Source of the DNA: Scylla paramamosain
Taxonomy: Eukaryota; Arthropoda; Malacostraca; Decapoda; Portunidae
Assembly: GCF_035594125.1 (NCBI RefSeq)
Contig: NC_087152.1
Coordinates: 12,318,501-12,382,500, forward strand
Length of the DNA: 64,000 nt
Direction of reading: 5' to 3'
The position numbers and the translations under genes are program-made. The notes under the pieces were generated by a model. The model was not told the origin of the DNA. It worked only from the letters and a program-made list of their open reading frames with translations, and did no database searches. Positions 1 through 21,489 of the stretch are shown piece after piece (within the stretch, counting starts at the first letter, position 1; every line of letters starts with the position of its first letter).

Positions 1-24
1 ATTGCTTATCGTGTTCCTGCATCT

Positions 25-114
25 TCTTCTTCTTCTTCTTCTTCTTCTTCTTCTTCTTCTTCTTCTTCTTCTTCTTCTTCTTCTTCTTCTTCTTCTTCTT
101 CTTCTTCTTCTTCT
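25..114 (+). repeat. (TTC)n microsatellite
   Basis: About 90 bases of TTC. It is followed by C/T-rich DNA, a TG run at 184-213 and more CCT-rich sequence to about 330. No gene seen in 1-595. Confidence 0.98.
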
Positions 115-594
115 CCTCCTTTCTCCTTCCCCGTTCCTCCTCCCCCGTTCCTCCTCCTCCTCCAGCCTGCGTAAATGTCCTTCCTGTGTGTGTGTGTGTG
201 TGTGTGTGTGTATGGTGTGAGGCCGTGATGCCCCATACCAGTCTTCTCGTTACCCTCATCCTCCCGTCCTTCCTGCCCTCATGCCGCCGTCCCTTCCTCC
301 TACTCCTCCTCCTCTGCCGCCCCCGCCGTCGCCTCCATAATAAAGATTAATAGATGAAGGAAGGGAGGGATGGATGGTGGCCTCGTGATCTGCTTGGCCA
401 TCGTTTGGGGGGGGCCATACAACGCTATACGACTCCCCGATGCCGCGGCGCCGTGAACCAATCAGTCAATCAGTCTGTCAGTTAGGCAGTTTGTCAGTGT
501 GCCATTATCTTCTGCGGTGGTGGTAGGGATGGGGTGATGGTGGTGTGTGTGTAGGACTGTCTGTGTGGTGTGTGGGGCTGGTTTGCGTGACTTA

Positions 595-880
595 GTGGCT
601 GGCTGACTGGCTGACTGACTGACTGTTTGGATAGGCTTATTGGTTTACTGACTGACTGACTGACTGACTGTTTGGCTAGATGGCCTATTACTGACTGACT
701 GACTGACTGACTCTTGTGACTGGTTCATTGCATAAGTGACTACCTGACTGACTGATTGACGGACAGGTAGGCATACAAATAAGATGATTGGCTCTTAATA
801 TTGACTGACATTGTGACTGATGGATTACTTGACTGACTGACTGACTAACTAACTGACTGACTAGCATACGCCTACTGGTT
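595..880 (+). repeat. Degenerate (GACT)n tetranucleotide field
   Basis: Repeated runs of gactgactgact, broken by short unique spacers such as ttggctagatggc. Confidence 0.95.
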
Positions 881-1240
881 ACCTAATTGATTTTACCATC
901 CACTCACTAACACTAACTTCACTTTAGCCGTAAAATTATTAAATATGACCAAGACCATCCATTCACTCCACTATACATCTTCACGCTGACAAACTTTTAA
1001 AAGAGCCGAAAATCACTGAATCACTGGTGTCTTGGGAGTGACTTTATTAAAAACCAGATTTGTGCAGGTTTCTCGAGCATTTCTAGGGTTTTCCCGAAGA
1101 GGAGGAGGAAGAGGAGGATGGAGGAGGCGAATAAGAAGAGGAAGGAGAGGAAGAGGCCGAACCCATAAGGAGATTTTGCGATGTGCCAAGAAACTCGTGA
1201 ATGGGAGACAGACGAGACAGGAAGGATGGTCTGCTTGCCA

Positions 1241-2173
<933 letters not shown>

Positions 2174-3282
2174 GCACAACCATAGCATCACCACACAACT
2201 GTAAAAACCTTGTCTACCGCTCGGTGCTTCTTACGGAATTTATGTAACTAAGAAGCATCGGTATGTCTGCCTGTCTGTGTGTCTGTCCCGCTTTTCACCA
2301 CCAGCGAGATCAAACTTCGGAGTAAAAACTAAACCATCTAGCAGGAATTATCAACAACACAGGCTGGAAAAAAATAAATAGATAAAAATTCAAAAGTTTC
2401 GTCTGTACCAAAAGTAGTAAGGAAAAAAATAGGTGATTAAATATACATAGATAATAAATAAACAAGTGGATGAATGAATAGGTAGATATATAAAGGGGTA
2501 GATAAGTGTAATTCAAGAGGCAGAGCGAGGCTGGTGTACGCGTTCCTCTCTTGCTCCAAATATTTACGGGTGTCAAGACTTAGTGTAGTGTAGTCATGGT
2601 CGGAAGTCGAGTAACGTATCGCTCTCTTTTCCACGGTGTTTATTTTCCCTCCATAACAAGTCTTCTGATCTTAAATTAAATCTTATCTGTTGTCAGCTTT
2701 TATTTTGGGAGGTGAGGGGAAATTATCAGTCAGAGCGAATGACTTGAGATTGAGAGAAAAGCACAAATAAAAACATAGTGGAAGTGAATGCAGAAGGTCA
2801 CTATGAGAGCAGACCACGACTGTGCAGCCCAATAATTAACACGAAGGTCCATATTTTTTAAACGCTCCTGCATCTTATCTCGACCATGAACAGGCTCTAC
2901 TGAAAGTTAATGAGGGGGGTTTCAAGGGCCCTGTCACGATAATAGACAGACTTTGCATCATTAATAGAAGAAGAAAAAAAGGAAAAAAAAGAAACTCGTG
3001 AAAACTTCGATAGATATCACTCTGGCCTTTGAAAATAATGCTGGTGAGAGAACAGAGCGTTTTAGAATACTCGCCATCCTAGCATCGTAACCCTGCGCAC
3101 CTCCTCCCTACACAAACCTCTAATATACACACGGGCCGCGCTGGTTTCCCCCTCCGTGCAGTATATAATGGTCGGGGGTCACGCGTGAAGGCCCCGAGGA
3201 GATTGCCACTTGAATCTGAAGGTTTAGAGGGAAAAAGTGCCCCTGAATCGCCTCTTTTGTTGACGACCTGCCGGCGTGAAAT

Positions 3283-3965
<683 letters not shown>

Positions 3966-5057
3966 CCACAAACTTCACAGTGATTGATACATTTCTTGCT
4001 AGTTCTTCCCTTGTGTTCCTTTGTGGCTGTCTGTATCTCTGTCGGGCGCAGAGAAGCAAGCAGACTACGAGATCACAGCGAGAGAGGATGGTGTGTCCTG
4101 TTTGCCTTGACGAGCTGCATCAGGGAAAGGTCGTCATGTTGTCACTGTGGCATTTGTTGTTGTTGCTTCAGACGTGTTAGAAGTGTTGTTATTAGTAGTT
4201 GTAGTAGTGTTGGTGGTGATAGTAGTGCATAAGAACATCAAGATAATAAAGATACAAGAATTCATTAGGTTTCCACGTGGCAGTTCCTTTATAAAACACG
4301 TACTTAAGCCTCCATCCACCTATCATCCCTATCCATATATTGATTTAATTTTCTTTTAAAGCTTCTTTATTGACTCGGCACTCGGGGTCTTAAATAGTTA
4401 CTGCTTATATTCTAGTCATCTCTATTTTGGGAAACTCTCGCTTCCTATTCATTTGGTGTTGCTAATGATGATGACTGATGATGGTGATGGTGATATGTGG
4501 TGTGTACTCGTCCTTAATCTGTTATTATTTACAGAACTCAATCTCACGTTAATATTAAACAAGCCATTGCCTTAAGAAACTTGCTAGTTGAATGAACGAG
4601 TAGGTTTTTTTGCGTATTGTTTGATTATTTATTTATGTTATTTGTTTATTATTGTCTATCTATTTACTGTGTGTGTGTGTGTGTGTGTCCTTGTGCCAGT
4701 CTCCTTCACGCGTTAAAGAAAAGAGGAAGGAAACCAAAGCGTACGTGATTCTTACAAACTCGTAGGGGTGACTTCACTGCACATTGTGAGAGGAGGGAAA
4801 ATGTTCGCTGGGTGATCTGACTGACTGCACTGTGTCGCCAAGCGTGCTTCCAAAACAAACACAGGCTTCTCTTGTATATTTTCCTGTGATACTTGTGATA
4901 ATTTTAACTTAACTATCTGGCGTGAAAGAATGGCGTGTTTTATAGTTTTGGTGTCTTTAATCTGTCTCACTGAAGTCGTACATTTTCTTTTATTTATTTA
5001 TTTATTCTTTTTTTTTTCTTGGTTTGTATCTTACCTAAGACAATTTTTTTGTTTATT

Positions 5058-5230
<173 letters not shown>

Positions 5231-5453
5231 CTTCTTCTTCCTCAGGACTATATCTTATTGAAGGTGTCAGTTTTCTTTTATAATTACACATTGTTTAAAG
5301 CTCTCAGTATAGTACAGTAACTTATGGTATTAGTAGTCACTCCTCCGATGAAGCGTATATTTCACACTCACTCGCACCCTCTTGGTTTAGTACGGTAATG
5401 TGACTAAAATGTATTATATTTATACCTATATTTTGCGCCAGCCTTTTTCAATT

Positions 5454-6559
<1,106 letters not shown>

Positions 6560-6577
6560 TATCTATCTGTCTGTCTG

Positions 6578-6608
<31 letters not shown>

Positions 6609-7352
6609 CAACCCTCTCTACCTTCCCTCTCTCCCGTCATCCCTCCCTCCATCCCTTCCTGTCTGGCTGAATACGAGTACAGCCTCCCTCCCTCTATCAC
6701 ATTACCTTCCTCTCTGACCAACTCTTCATTGCCCTTGTATGATCGCCAACCCCTACACACTACACCACACACACACACACACACACACGCGCGCGTAAGA
6801 TAACACTCAGCCGTACCTAATCCCCGTGTAATTTTAAAGTGTTTTATTCTCTCTTGTTTTCTAAGGCCGCAGGGATGATTGGGCGGTATCTCATGCGTGT
6901 TTTAGTTATTGTGTGTATATCGTGGATTGTGTAGGGTATTTGATTGTCTTATGTGTAGGACTATTGATCTAGGTTCATTTTAAGCCTTACTCTGCCGGGC
7001 GCTTTTTGTTCCAAACTGATAAACGTGAGTCGTGTTAGTATCTTGTCGCCAGAAGGAACAGTTCCATCAGCAACATACGGCGCAGCATCTGATGTGTAAG
7101 GCATTGTAAAGAAGAAGCCTGTTGAGATTAGTTGAAACGTTTGTGCATACGGATCTGAAAGTGAGCGAGATTACATACTGCGCACCTTTTCGATTGATTT
7201 TATTTATTTATTTATTTATTTTTTTTCAACTTCGTTTCTTGTTGATTCAGTGAACGTACGAAGATTTATGAGGGGAGATGTTACTTCTTTGCTTTGTGTG
7301 GTTCACTTTTTTTTATAAGTTTTATATGGAAACGTGATGAAAACATGTCATG

Positions 7353-7388
<36 letters not shown>

Positions 7389-7564
7389 TTTTTTTTTTTT
7401 TTTAAACAAAATTTACATCAGGCTTAAAACAACACGTTTTTTATGCTGTTATTTGAAAAGCCTATACTTAAATGTAAGGAAGAAAATATATACAAAAAGT
7501 AAACTCATCCTACTACTCGTATATATATATATAGACATGATTAACACAGCACTAGTGTGGGGGG

Positions 7565-8163
<599 letters not shown>

Positions 8164-8320
8164 CAATAAGATAATGATACAAAGGTAAACCATTGTACAT
8201 ATATTGAGTAATGCTTTTATCTTTATCACCTCTATGACTTATAAAATTGTGTTCTAGTGTTTTTGCAAAGAGTGGAAGGTATGATTTATTGAATGCCCAG
8301 GGGTAGTTTTATTTTGTTAA

Positions 8321-8385
<65 letters not shown>

Positions 8386-8389
8386 CTTT

Positions 8390-9650
8390 GCTGTGAGAGG
8401 AAGATCCATAACAAAGAAAAATTAATGAGATGGCATAAAAACATTAATTATGGAGGAAGAGACAGGAAGAGGGAATACAGACAAGAACCAACCTGCTGTG
8501 TGCCTCACTGAGCTGCTTCCACTGTGCTGTATGAGGGGACCTTGAGTCTTCACTATGTAGGAGTGTTTGGGAATAGTTTGACCACCTGGAACACATTGTG
8601 TTTAAGTGTTATCCTTAAAATGAGTGTGTAAAGGAGAGCATTCTCAAACATTTTGGCATTCCATCTCAACTTTCAACAGGCTGTAGTGAAATTTATTGTG
8701 GTTTGCTAAGGATTTTCATGATTCCTTGCATACTTTAACAAGGATTTCACACCATGAATGGGAAAAAAACACATAATAAAACCCAGAGTAATTATATCTA
8801 CATGGCCTCTCAAAATGGTATATTTATAAGAGTACAAAATGTCTCAAAACACAAGTCCAAGACCTGTTTGGGCAATGTCGCATAAGTTTCATTAATTTTT
8901 AGACTCATTAAACTTCAATATGATGTTTCACACAATCAGGGTGTTGAAAATCATTTGGAGTTACTCACCTCTTGGAATTTAATGTTCTTTTGCTTTCCTT
9001 TAACTAACAATGAAATATTTCTTGGAGTTTGGATATTGTCTGTAGTTCTGAATGAGTCAGGTAAACAATGATTTTTGAGAAAATTCAGGACAGTTTTCCT
9101 CCTCTTTCGTTTCTTATTTATTTATTTGTTCATTTATTCATACATACATTAATTTAGTTATTTATTTGTATAATCTTATCTTTTTATTCATATATTATTT
9201 CTTAAGCAATTAGGACTTGCTAGAGAAGACTATCAAAAGGAAAGCAGACAATCAGAGCAGTCTCATTTTGATCATGGTGGTAGAGTTGTAAGAATTAATT
9301 TCAGAGAGATAATGAATGCTATCAAATTCTTGTCTGTAAGTGCCCAGGAATAATTTTAGAGGTATGCTGTACAGTTAAGAAATAACAGAGTATCAGAAAT
9401 TTGTCATGTAGTTAAAATAGCCATCTCATAACACAAGGTCCTCGAGTGTGGGTCAACTTTGCCTAGCATCAGGGCTAAATTCTTGAGCACAATGGAAGCA
9501 CTGTGATATCTAAATGTGGCATCATGTGTTCACTCATTACATGGTATTTGTGTGGAAGTGACCTCTGTGGTGCTGCTCGTGGCATAGCAGGCTTCTCAGG
9601 TCTGAGGCTGTAATCATAATCTTGAGTGCACTGAAGGGGAGAAATTCCTT
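8390..9650. other. No gene seen
   Basis: Unique AT-rich sequence without splice-supported coding. It may be part of a CTDSP 5' intron if the gene has an upstream exon. Confidence 0.5.
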
Positions 9651-9654
9651 AATG

Positions 9655-9815
<161 letters not shown>

Positions 9816-11021
9816 ACAGCCAGATAATTAGTGTGATTCATATTCATCATGAGATTAGAGCACATTAGAAATACTGATCCTTGCCATTGTATGAAGGATG
9901 GTTTACTCAAGTAGCAAAAATGTCACTTAAGGCAGAATCAGTAGACTAAACTCAGGATGTGAAAGACTGCTGAAAGGAAACATTGCTTCACTGGTAGAGG
10001 AGACTGATTAAGATAATATAATGATTTGGCAATAATAAAACATTTGGATGATTACCAATATCTCATCACAGTAAATAACATTAATCTTGCTATGGTCATC
10101 TTTGTTCACATTCAGAGCAATGTAAAAAAGAAATGTTTTTGTAGGGAGAGAGAGAGAGAGGGTGCATTTTGTCTCTTCTAGGCCACGGAACTACTAAAGG
10201 AACTAGAAAAAAGTTTAAAATTCACAAGTGGTAGGAAAAATTGTCAAGCACTTAAAGAGTTAATGATGAAACATAACTATTAAGATAGGTTAAAAATAAT
10301 CTAATTTTTTATTAAAATCATCATAATGTGATTTATTTAGTCCCTTCTTTTATTTTTCTTGCCACCTCAGTATATATTGATGTTCTGGTCCTTATTACCC
10401 AGTGTGTGTTTTTGTTGTGTAGCAGCAAACTTGGCTGAGCAACTACTTGCTGTCAGACAGGTTTGGTGTGGGTTGCATGGCAGGTGCAGCGGGAAGCAAG
10501 GCACAGTGACAGCTGAAGCAAAACACTGCAGTTGTCTGTGTTTAGGTAGTGTGTAGTTTTAGGCAAGTGTAATCCTCAAACCATACAGAGAAGTTGCTAT
10601 AGGTTCTCAAAATATTGCAGGTAGAACGATGATATATATAGGTATTGTTTAAGATGAATTTAGTATATCTGCCAAAATAAATCTACTAACAACTAAAAAC
10701 ACTGTCATGTGTACCCATTTATTTTAAACAGTATCATTTTTGTCATAATACAATTTGGCAATAAGAAAAATCATGCTGACATATTTTCATCTTTAGATTA
10801 CATGTTAAAGTATCATAAACACTGAAATTGATATAAAATGTATTGATGTATAAAGAAATATTAATGAAACCCTGCCAAAGTAAAGATTTTGAGACTGGAT
10901 CATAAACTTCTTTTTTTGGTGTTTGGTAAGATGTTATAATGATAACCTGAATTATAATGCACTGCTTCAAATTAAGGTATCCATATGCTAAGTAATGAAT
11001 TTCTTCTTACAGGGAGTCAAA

Positions 11022-14541
<3,520 letters not shown>

Positions 14542-17500
14542 GGGCAGGGAGCAGTGACCAGGCAGGACATGCCAGAAGAGATAGCATGCTCATAAAGTGA
14601 GCTCTCTTCCCTCCTGTCGTGGCCCAAACCTCCTAACCCCCATTCAACCACTGCCCACCTAAACAGATACCCCTGTTCTCCAAGCTAGCTTGCCTTCCAT
14701 GTGGTCAGGGTACTCAGGGCTGGAGACATCCACAATGCATCTCTAGAACTGAATAAAACTGAGGAAGCTACCATTGTTGTACAGCAACAAGCCCAGACAT
14801 TGAGGAAGATTGACTGGTGTCAAACAGCCAGTTATGTCAGAGCTAGTTGGGGATGAAAGTGGGGCAATGAGAACTTAGATGACTTTCCATTAGGGTGATG
14901 TCTGTGTCATCAAGATGGATTCAAAACAGTGATTAGGTGACAACCAGTGGTGCAGACAATCTGTGTCTAATGTCTGAGCATACCTTCCTTCACCATCCCA
15001 TTATTTCATCAGTTTCTAGCATTTGATGCCAGCAGTACATGATGAAATAATTCTTGTGTAAATGTGCTGAGCAGAAGACTTAGCAGGGTTTACCAGACAA
15101 GTGCCAAGATGAGACTCCCACTCAGTGTCATCATATCATGGAATGATGTATAATAGAGCAGTCATAATTTCAACTGTATGATGTTATGCAGCTGCTATTT
15201 TTAATAATTTTTACCTAAGATATATAGAGGCATATTTGTGTGCTTTACTATTTTCGGAACAAAAAAATTTGTGTGCCAATGCCGAGTTTTCCCATATCTT
15301 TATTTCCCATTTGATGGTAGGCATTCTGCTATCATTGCTTTGATATTCTTTCTAGGTTTCTAGGATACCTCAATAATGCCTAACCTCCATTCTTGCTTAG
15401 TTTCTCTTTTCGTTCTGTTAGAGTAGCTATCACAGCGTTTATGCTAAGTTATGGTGGGTGATTGGGGATACTAATTTTTCTGAAACGGGAAGGGGCGGGT
15501 CCAAGTGTCTGCTGAAACTAGCTGTTGCACCATTTTCACCGCCAAGAACTGAACAGTGCTATCACATTTTGAGTGACAGTGATAATAATAACAATAATAA
15601 TGATAATCCAGGCAGCAGGTCACGTGCATAATTTACTGACAAGTGAACGTCCAGTAGCAAACATGGCCTTTCTTCCTGCAAAGCTATCTTTTTGTCCATA
15701 AATCTTGTTACATAGGTGTAGCATATATATATATACTTATATATATGTAGATAGATAGGTAGATAGGTAGATAGAAGCATTTTATATATTATAATGTGAT
15801 TTATTGTATTTTTATCAATTTTCTTAGCTATTTACATGACAACTGTAATTGGGCTTTTTGCAATTTTCATAAACTTTTCATATAATGTCTGAGGTCTAGC
15901 CTATGGCATGTAATTTCTACAATATCCACTGTCAGTAGTATCCACGCTATATCTTTTTTTAGGAATACATTGGTGCTTTAAAAGTAACTGTTTTCTGTGA
16001 TAATGGGCAAAATCATGAACAACTAATGGGAGGATGTCATGTCATTTGAAAGTTCATTTCAATAATCAGGCTGTTAAGTGATGAATACTTCATGAAGGAA
16101 ACATACAGGAAATATCTTGACTTAATTTAAATATATGAATTTTTTTACTAACACCTCTCAGTCAAAATTTTGATTTGATGATAATGAAGACATAATGAAT
16201 AGAACTGTGTCAGTCTTTCAGTCTTTCATCAGGATCTATTGGAGTGGTGCGTGCAGTCCTCCCACTGAGCTACATAACCAGGGGACAGACACGTGGTGCT
16301 ACTTTGTGGCTTCCTGTGTCTTGTGGGAAATCAGAGGGGTCCTAAATGTTTGAAGCATGTCAGTAATTTTGCTAATTTAAAGAAGAGAAAATTGTGTAAG
16401 ACATAGATGCAACCTCTTGCCTAAAGTTTACCTCTTTCATTCTTCACCCATTACAACGAGTGCCGTGATCTGCTGACCTCATGTTCCGTGTCCTACCTGC
16501 CCAACCCCAGATATTACAATATAATTTTCTGTCCACACCAGAAGACCTACACCAGCAGTCATCACCCACCCCCTCAAACCTTGTACCACCAGCAAAATAC
16601 TTATTGCTAAATTTGTAAGCTGCTTTGAGCTTGCTTGCTTGTTTTATAGAATAATTTTATATCACTACAGTAGCAAGTAAACAGATATCTTTTCAAGTTT
16701 ATGGTTGACTTCATACATGAAAAGTATGCCAATCAAATTTTGCAATTATGTGCATGTCTTGTATTGCCCTTGGGTGGGTAGTGTCTTGTGAGTGACTGGA
16801 CTGGCTGTGGATGGAGTCGTACATACACATTGTTGTTGACCGATGCTCTTGTGTAAATAGACTCAAGAACAGTACTCAGCTGTAGACCCTGCTGTATAAA
16901 TTATGCAGCATTGGTGTCTGTAGCATATATTGTAGGAACTTTTCTCAATATGTACAGTACAGTGGCCTTATTATTGTTAATGGTTAAACACTATGTTTTT
17001 TACTGAAATGGATTCTTTAGAGATTAGACTATATATAAATAATGAATATCTTTAATAATATCCGTGCAACATAGTGGAAGTGATTGCTTCCTTGAGTAGC
17101 TCCTTTTTATGGTGGTTGAAATGATGATAGGAAGTATTTTTATTTTTTCTGTTGTAAAGGAGCAGTTTTATTAAATATGTTACAAAGCATTTATTGAGAA
17201 TGTAAGAGATTGTCTTTGAAGTTTGGTTGATCAATCAAAATGTTTAATGTTAATTGCGGGTTAAAATTAGAACATTGATTGAAGAAATATTCGAGTTTTG
17301 GAACAGGGGCAGAAGATACTGCTTTTAGTGATCTGTCAGGTGTTAAGTTTGCATTACATCTGTATCTGAAATCTCATCCAGATGAATCATTTGTGCAGTC
17401 TGGGTGCTTTTTGACTAAATGTGTGTTATTGGAACAGAAACCAGTGTTCTCCTTCATAATATTACATAATATAGCTTTAATGAAATAAGACTCATCATTA

Positions 17501-18060
17501 TCTGCTTGTTATTCTAAGCATAATTAAGTTATTGTTTTTTGTAATCATAGAACATCAGAATTAAATTTAAATGGGCTGTGCATGAGAGAATTTTATGTAA
17601 TATTGATGTTTATTTTATATTTGTTTTATTATTATTGAAATTGATATATTTATTTGATTATTATTTTGGTGTTAGCTGAATTTTTTATTAATTTATTTTT
17701 TGTGTGTGTGTCTTCTATCACTGATAATCTACATCATGATTTTTTCTTATATTTTCCAATACTTCTGGCAGTAGTGATCATGTCTTCCTCAGTATAGTGT
17801 GTTGTAAGTGCCCTTGTTTCACAGCTCGATATTATTGTGTCAGGCTCAAGCTTCAACGCAGTCACCCGGGATCAAAATTAACCACAGGGTGTTTCCCTTA
17901 TTTCTTGCCTTATTGTAACAAATATCAACAGTGTCATATAAAAAATGTTGGTCACAAGATGTTTTATACTGATGAATGAAAGAAGATTATTTACTGTACA
18001 AAGTGATTTTTAGAAAAATACTTCACCCGAGACACAAGTCTACATGTAAAGGAAATAAAT
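14542..18060 (+). other. Probable long 3' UTR of CTDSP
   Basis: About 3.5 kb downstream of the stop without a convincing coding region, mostly AT-rich unique sequence and poor in microsatellites compared with flanking DNA. It ends near a consensus AATAAA at 18054-18059. Vertebrate CTDSP-family mRNAs also have long 3' UTRs. The extent is inferred; transcript data would be needed. Confidence 0.45.
18054..18059 (+). terminator. Candidate poly(A) signal AATAAA for CTDSP
   Basis: AATAAA followed by a T-rich stretch (ttgtttaatattatgtattt) within 30 bases. It is one of several AATAAA matches in this AT-rich region, chosen because T-rich sequence follows and the non-repetitive stretch ends here. Confidence 0.3.
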
Positions 18061-19094
18061 TTGTTTAATATTATGTATTTTTGTCTCTGATACAGCAGCC
18101 TCACTTTTCCATATTACCACAAGAGGTAGTGTGCTCTCAAATGGTGAGGCTTATGATCTCATTTTCACAAGGTTACTAAATGTAGCAGTAAGAACTTTGC
18201 CCAGCGGTAAACCTGACCGGCTCAGAAGAGAAAATAAATTAGTGATCTGTGTCATCTTTGCAGTAGCTACACTAGTTTTCACATTTTTCAACTCTGGGGC
18301 TGTATGGGTGGAGGGGACGAATCTTTATTGAACCACTGAGTAAAGGTCAGCTGTGCAGGTCTTTATTTTATCTCTTTTTTTTTTTTTTTTTATAAAAAAA
18401 AATATGGGAATGGTTCTGAATTAATGTACTTACGGTGCCTTTTTTAGCTTAATGAAAAATGAAAAAAATAAATAAATAAGTAAAGGTCAGTATGCCGCAC
18501 ATGATGAGTAAATTTTTAAAAAGTTGGTGAGTTTAGTTTGTTAGGTGGGAAAGAATGCAGTTGACAATTTAAGACGTGCGGTGTAACTGACTCAAAGCTC
18601 CGCAAAGAAAAAGTAAGGATGTTAAACGTAATTATAGTGATGAATAACGAAGGAATTAACCAAAGAACGTATCATACTTGGAAATAATAGTAGAAGACAA
18701 AAGATGCTGCAAGACGGCGGTGGGAGTGAAGACTCAATATCATTTACTTTTTTTTTTTTTTCTGAGATGTAGAATCTTGGAAAACGGTCAATCTTTTTTT
18801 TTTTTTTGTGTGTATGTGTGTGTGTGATGTCATAGGTTTAGTCCTTAGATAAACACGGAAATAAATATGGAAGTAAAAAAAAATTGTGTTCATATAACAA
18901 GCTTACGTAGGCGAGGCTATGAAAAAGAACAAAAAAAAAAAAAAAAACTTCGTTCAACCGGCAAACGGCCGAATATACTCGTGACCTAAACAACGTACGA
19001 CCTAAATAACGAAATTTCATGAAGATGACACAGCTGAATTAAGTGTTGTTCGAGGTCAGATCATATTTCGATTTACCACTGATTTTGTTAAGTT

Positions 19095-19200
19095 TCTATG
19101 ATGGTAACAAGCTGGACTGGTATTTCCATTCAGTAGGCATTGAGTACCTGTCGTGTGTTCGACCTAGGTTCGAACCCTGCTGCAGGCAGAGGCTTTTCAC
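19095..19200 (+). mobile_element. tRNA-derived SINE head (candidate 1)
   Basis: Contains a perfect polymerase III B-box GGTTCGAACCC at 19167-19177 with an A-box-like TGGTAACAAGCTGG about 64 bases upstream. No complete tRNA cloverleaf is evident, so a SINE head is more likely than a tRNA gene. Confidence 0.4.
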
Positions 19201-19869
19201 CACGAAACGTGAAGCACGGGTGGAGTTTGGTCACGTGTTCCAGCGTCAAACATCACAGTCCACAATCCATTAGCTGTCTCCGAACGAACCAGCCAACGTG
19301 CCTAAGGAAAGAGCTCCACCGTGTCTCGTGTGTGCCAGAGTAGTACAACATAATCAGCATGGGTGACATGTGACAGATGGCAATATTGTGTTTGCAATAC
19401 TGTTTTTATATATATTTTTTCTTTTTTTCAAACAACAGTATTTGGTCATTGTTAATGGAGATTACCAGTTATCCAGCTGGTACTATTCTTTGTGATCAGC
19501 TCTGGACACGAGTGGTAATTAAGTTAGAAATTTGATGAGTTATTTGATTTCAAGTGATTTTGTGATAAAATATTAGATGTTAGACGCGATTTGATTTCAA
19601 GTGATCTTTAATGATCATTATCATTTATCACATTACCTTTCTCATTACTACAAGCCTCAGTGACGTACCGAGGAGACTACCCAGGTGGCCATGCTCCCTC
19701 CTCCCACTTTGCAAAGAAAAAAATAACGAACAAATATATATTTTTTAAACGAAAATGATAGAAAAATTAATATTAGTGTTACGATTACAAATGTGTGGAA
19801 ACGGGAACAATTCCGGAAATTCAATTCTGAAGTGGGAATACCCACAGTGAAGGAGAATTACTTGTAACG

Positions 19870-19955
19870 GCATGCTAGCCAACTAGGGCCATATAGCTGG
19901 ATTCGAACCTATAACATCTGCGGCGCCTTAGTTCACTACAATGACCACGTATGTA
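19870..19955 (-). mobile_element. tRNA-derived SINE head (candidate 2)
   Basis: On the minus strand a B-box GGTTCGAATCC (19909-19899) follows TAGTGAACTAAGGCGCCG with near tRNA-like spacing. The element appears in otherwise unique intergenic DNA. Confidence 0.45.
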
Positions 19956-20489
19956 TGTGGAGTAGCGAGGTCAGTGGAGTTATTTCTTCCCCTTTGGTTT
20001 TGTGTTGAGTTATGGTGGATATAACTTATAAAGTGTGTTATGAGTGAAAAGAGTAAGGTGATAAAATGATAGGTTCATAAAATTGTTTGATGAGTGTAAT
20101 GTCAAACTGTCAACTGAAAGCGGCGGAGGGGAATTTGTAGCGGGAGCGTGGAACCAGTCCTTGAGCCGATCCGAGACTCCGAGCCACTATGAGCCAAAAG
20201 GAATAGGAGACTTGACGGCACGGGCAGAGAGAGAGAGAGAGCACGAAAACCTTAAGTCTTTCCTTCATGCCTCTCATATTTACTTGATTTTAGGTGTTAG
20301 GTGTTGTCAGAGTGAATGAAGGACTACATAATTGTACTGTAGGCACCAAGCGAACTCCTCTGGTGACAATGGTATATATGTTTCATTCAGAATTATGACG
20401 GGGAGAGTAGGAGGCAGCGCGAGACGTGTATGGGACCTGTAAGGTCAACCTTTGCCGCTGTATCACCACCTTATTTTATCACTTAACGC

Positions 20490-21450
20490 CTTCGTCACAG
20501 GTCCTTTGCCAAAACACTAGGCCTTCTTTTCTTTGCTTCGTCACTCAAGGCCTACTTAACAGGTCATTTATTTCATCGCATTTCTTTGTCATCACTTAAG
20601 GCCTACTTCACAGGTCCTTTATTTCATCACTTTTTTTTCTTTGTGTCATCACTTAGGCCTGCTTCACAGATAATTTATTTCATCAGCTTTTTCTTTGTGT
20701 CATTACTTAAGGCCTACTTCAGTAACTTCACAGGTCCTTTATATTATCATTTATTTTCTTTGTTTAGTCACTTGAGGCTTTATTTTGTTTCATCACCTCT
20801 TTTTTTTTTCTTTCTTTCCTCCCTCTTCTTTTCAACGCTATAGTTTTTTTTTTTCTTTGTTTCATCACTAAAGCTTTCTTCACAGGTCCTTTATTTCATC
20901 GCTTTCATCGCACTATAGTCCTGTTCTTTGTTTTATCACTTAAGGCCTTCTACACAGGTCCTTTATTTTATCACTTCTTTTCTTTGTTTAATCACTTCAG
21001 GCCTTCTACACAGGTCCTTTATTTCATCATTTTTCTCATTGTTTCATCACTTCGCATTTTTTTTATTATTATTTCTTTTCTTTGTTTTATCACCTAAGGA
21101 CTTCTTCACAGGTCCTTTGCTTTTATCACTAGGCCTTCTTTTCTTTGTTTCGTCACTTGAGGCCTACTTCACAGGTCCTTCGTTTCACCACTTTCGGTTT
21201 TTTCTTTATTTTATCACTTCTTTTCTTTGTTTCGTCGCTTAAGACCTTCTTCACAGGTCCTTTATTTCATCTTTCATCGCATTATAGTCTTTTTTTTTTT
21301 TTGCTTTATCACATTTCTTTTCTTCGCTACATCACTGAAGGCTTTATTTCATCACTTTTTTTTTTCTTTTTTTGTCATCACTTAAGGCCTTCACAAATTT
21401 TATTTTCATCACGCTCATCGCACTTAAGGTTTTCTTCACAGTTATATGCA
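20490..21450 (+). repeat. Pyrimidine-rich minisatellite
   Basis: About 12 recognisable copies of a unit containing cttcacaggtcctttatttc followed by atcactt..tttctttgtttcatcacttaaggcc. Neighbouring copies are mostly 50-75 bases apart, with larger gaps where units have decayed. Long open frames through it are by-products of the repeat. Confidence 0.9.
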
Positions 21451-21489
21451 CCTTTTCCTTTATTTCTATTTTTTTTCCTTTACCTCCCT

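Larger units (their letters stand above)
18100..20480. other. Intergenic DNA with two SINE-like heads
   Basis: No supportable gene. Contains T and A homopolymers, the tRNA-like heads listed separately, and no long microsatellite. Confidence 0.5.

Noticed and set aside
2..236. Long open frames of Leu, Glu, Ser-Leu, Arg-Glu, His-Thr, Cys-Val or Ile-Tyr repeats here and at about 40 other places
   Set aside because: They are translations of microsatellites in all frames, with no start context, splice support or unique protein sequence.
4088..4180. MVCPVCLDELHQGKVVML, resembling the start of a RING finger
   Set aside because: The later Cys/His ligands are not in place (LSLWH instead of a C-x-H pair), there is no splice support, and the region is short.
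16230..16290. tRNA-like 5' half on the minus strand (TAGCTCAGTGGGAGGACTGC)
   Set aside because: A good A-box, but no B-box or acceptor-stem partner at the right distance; kept out of the SINE list.
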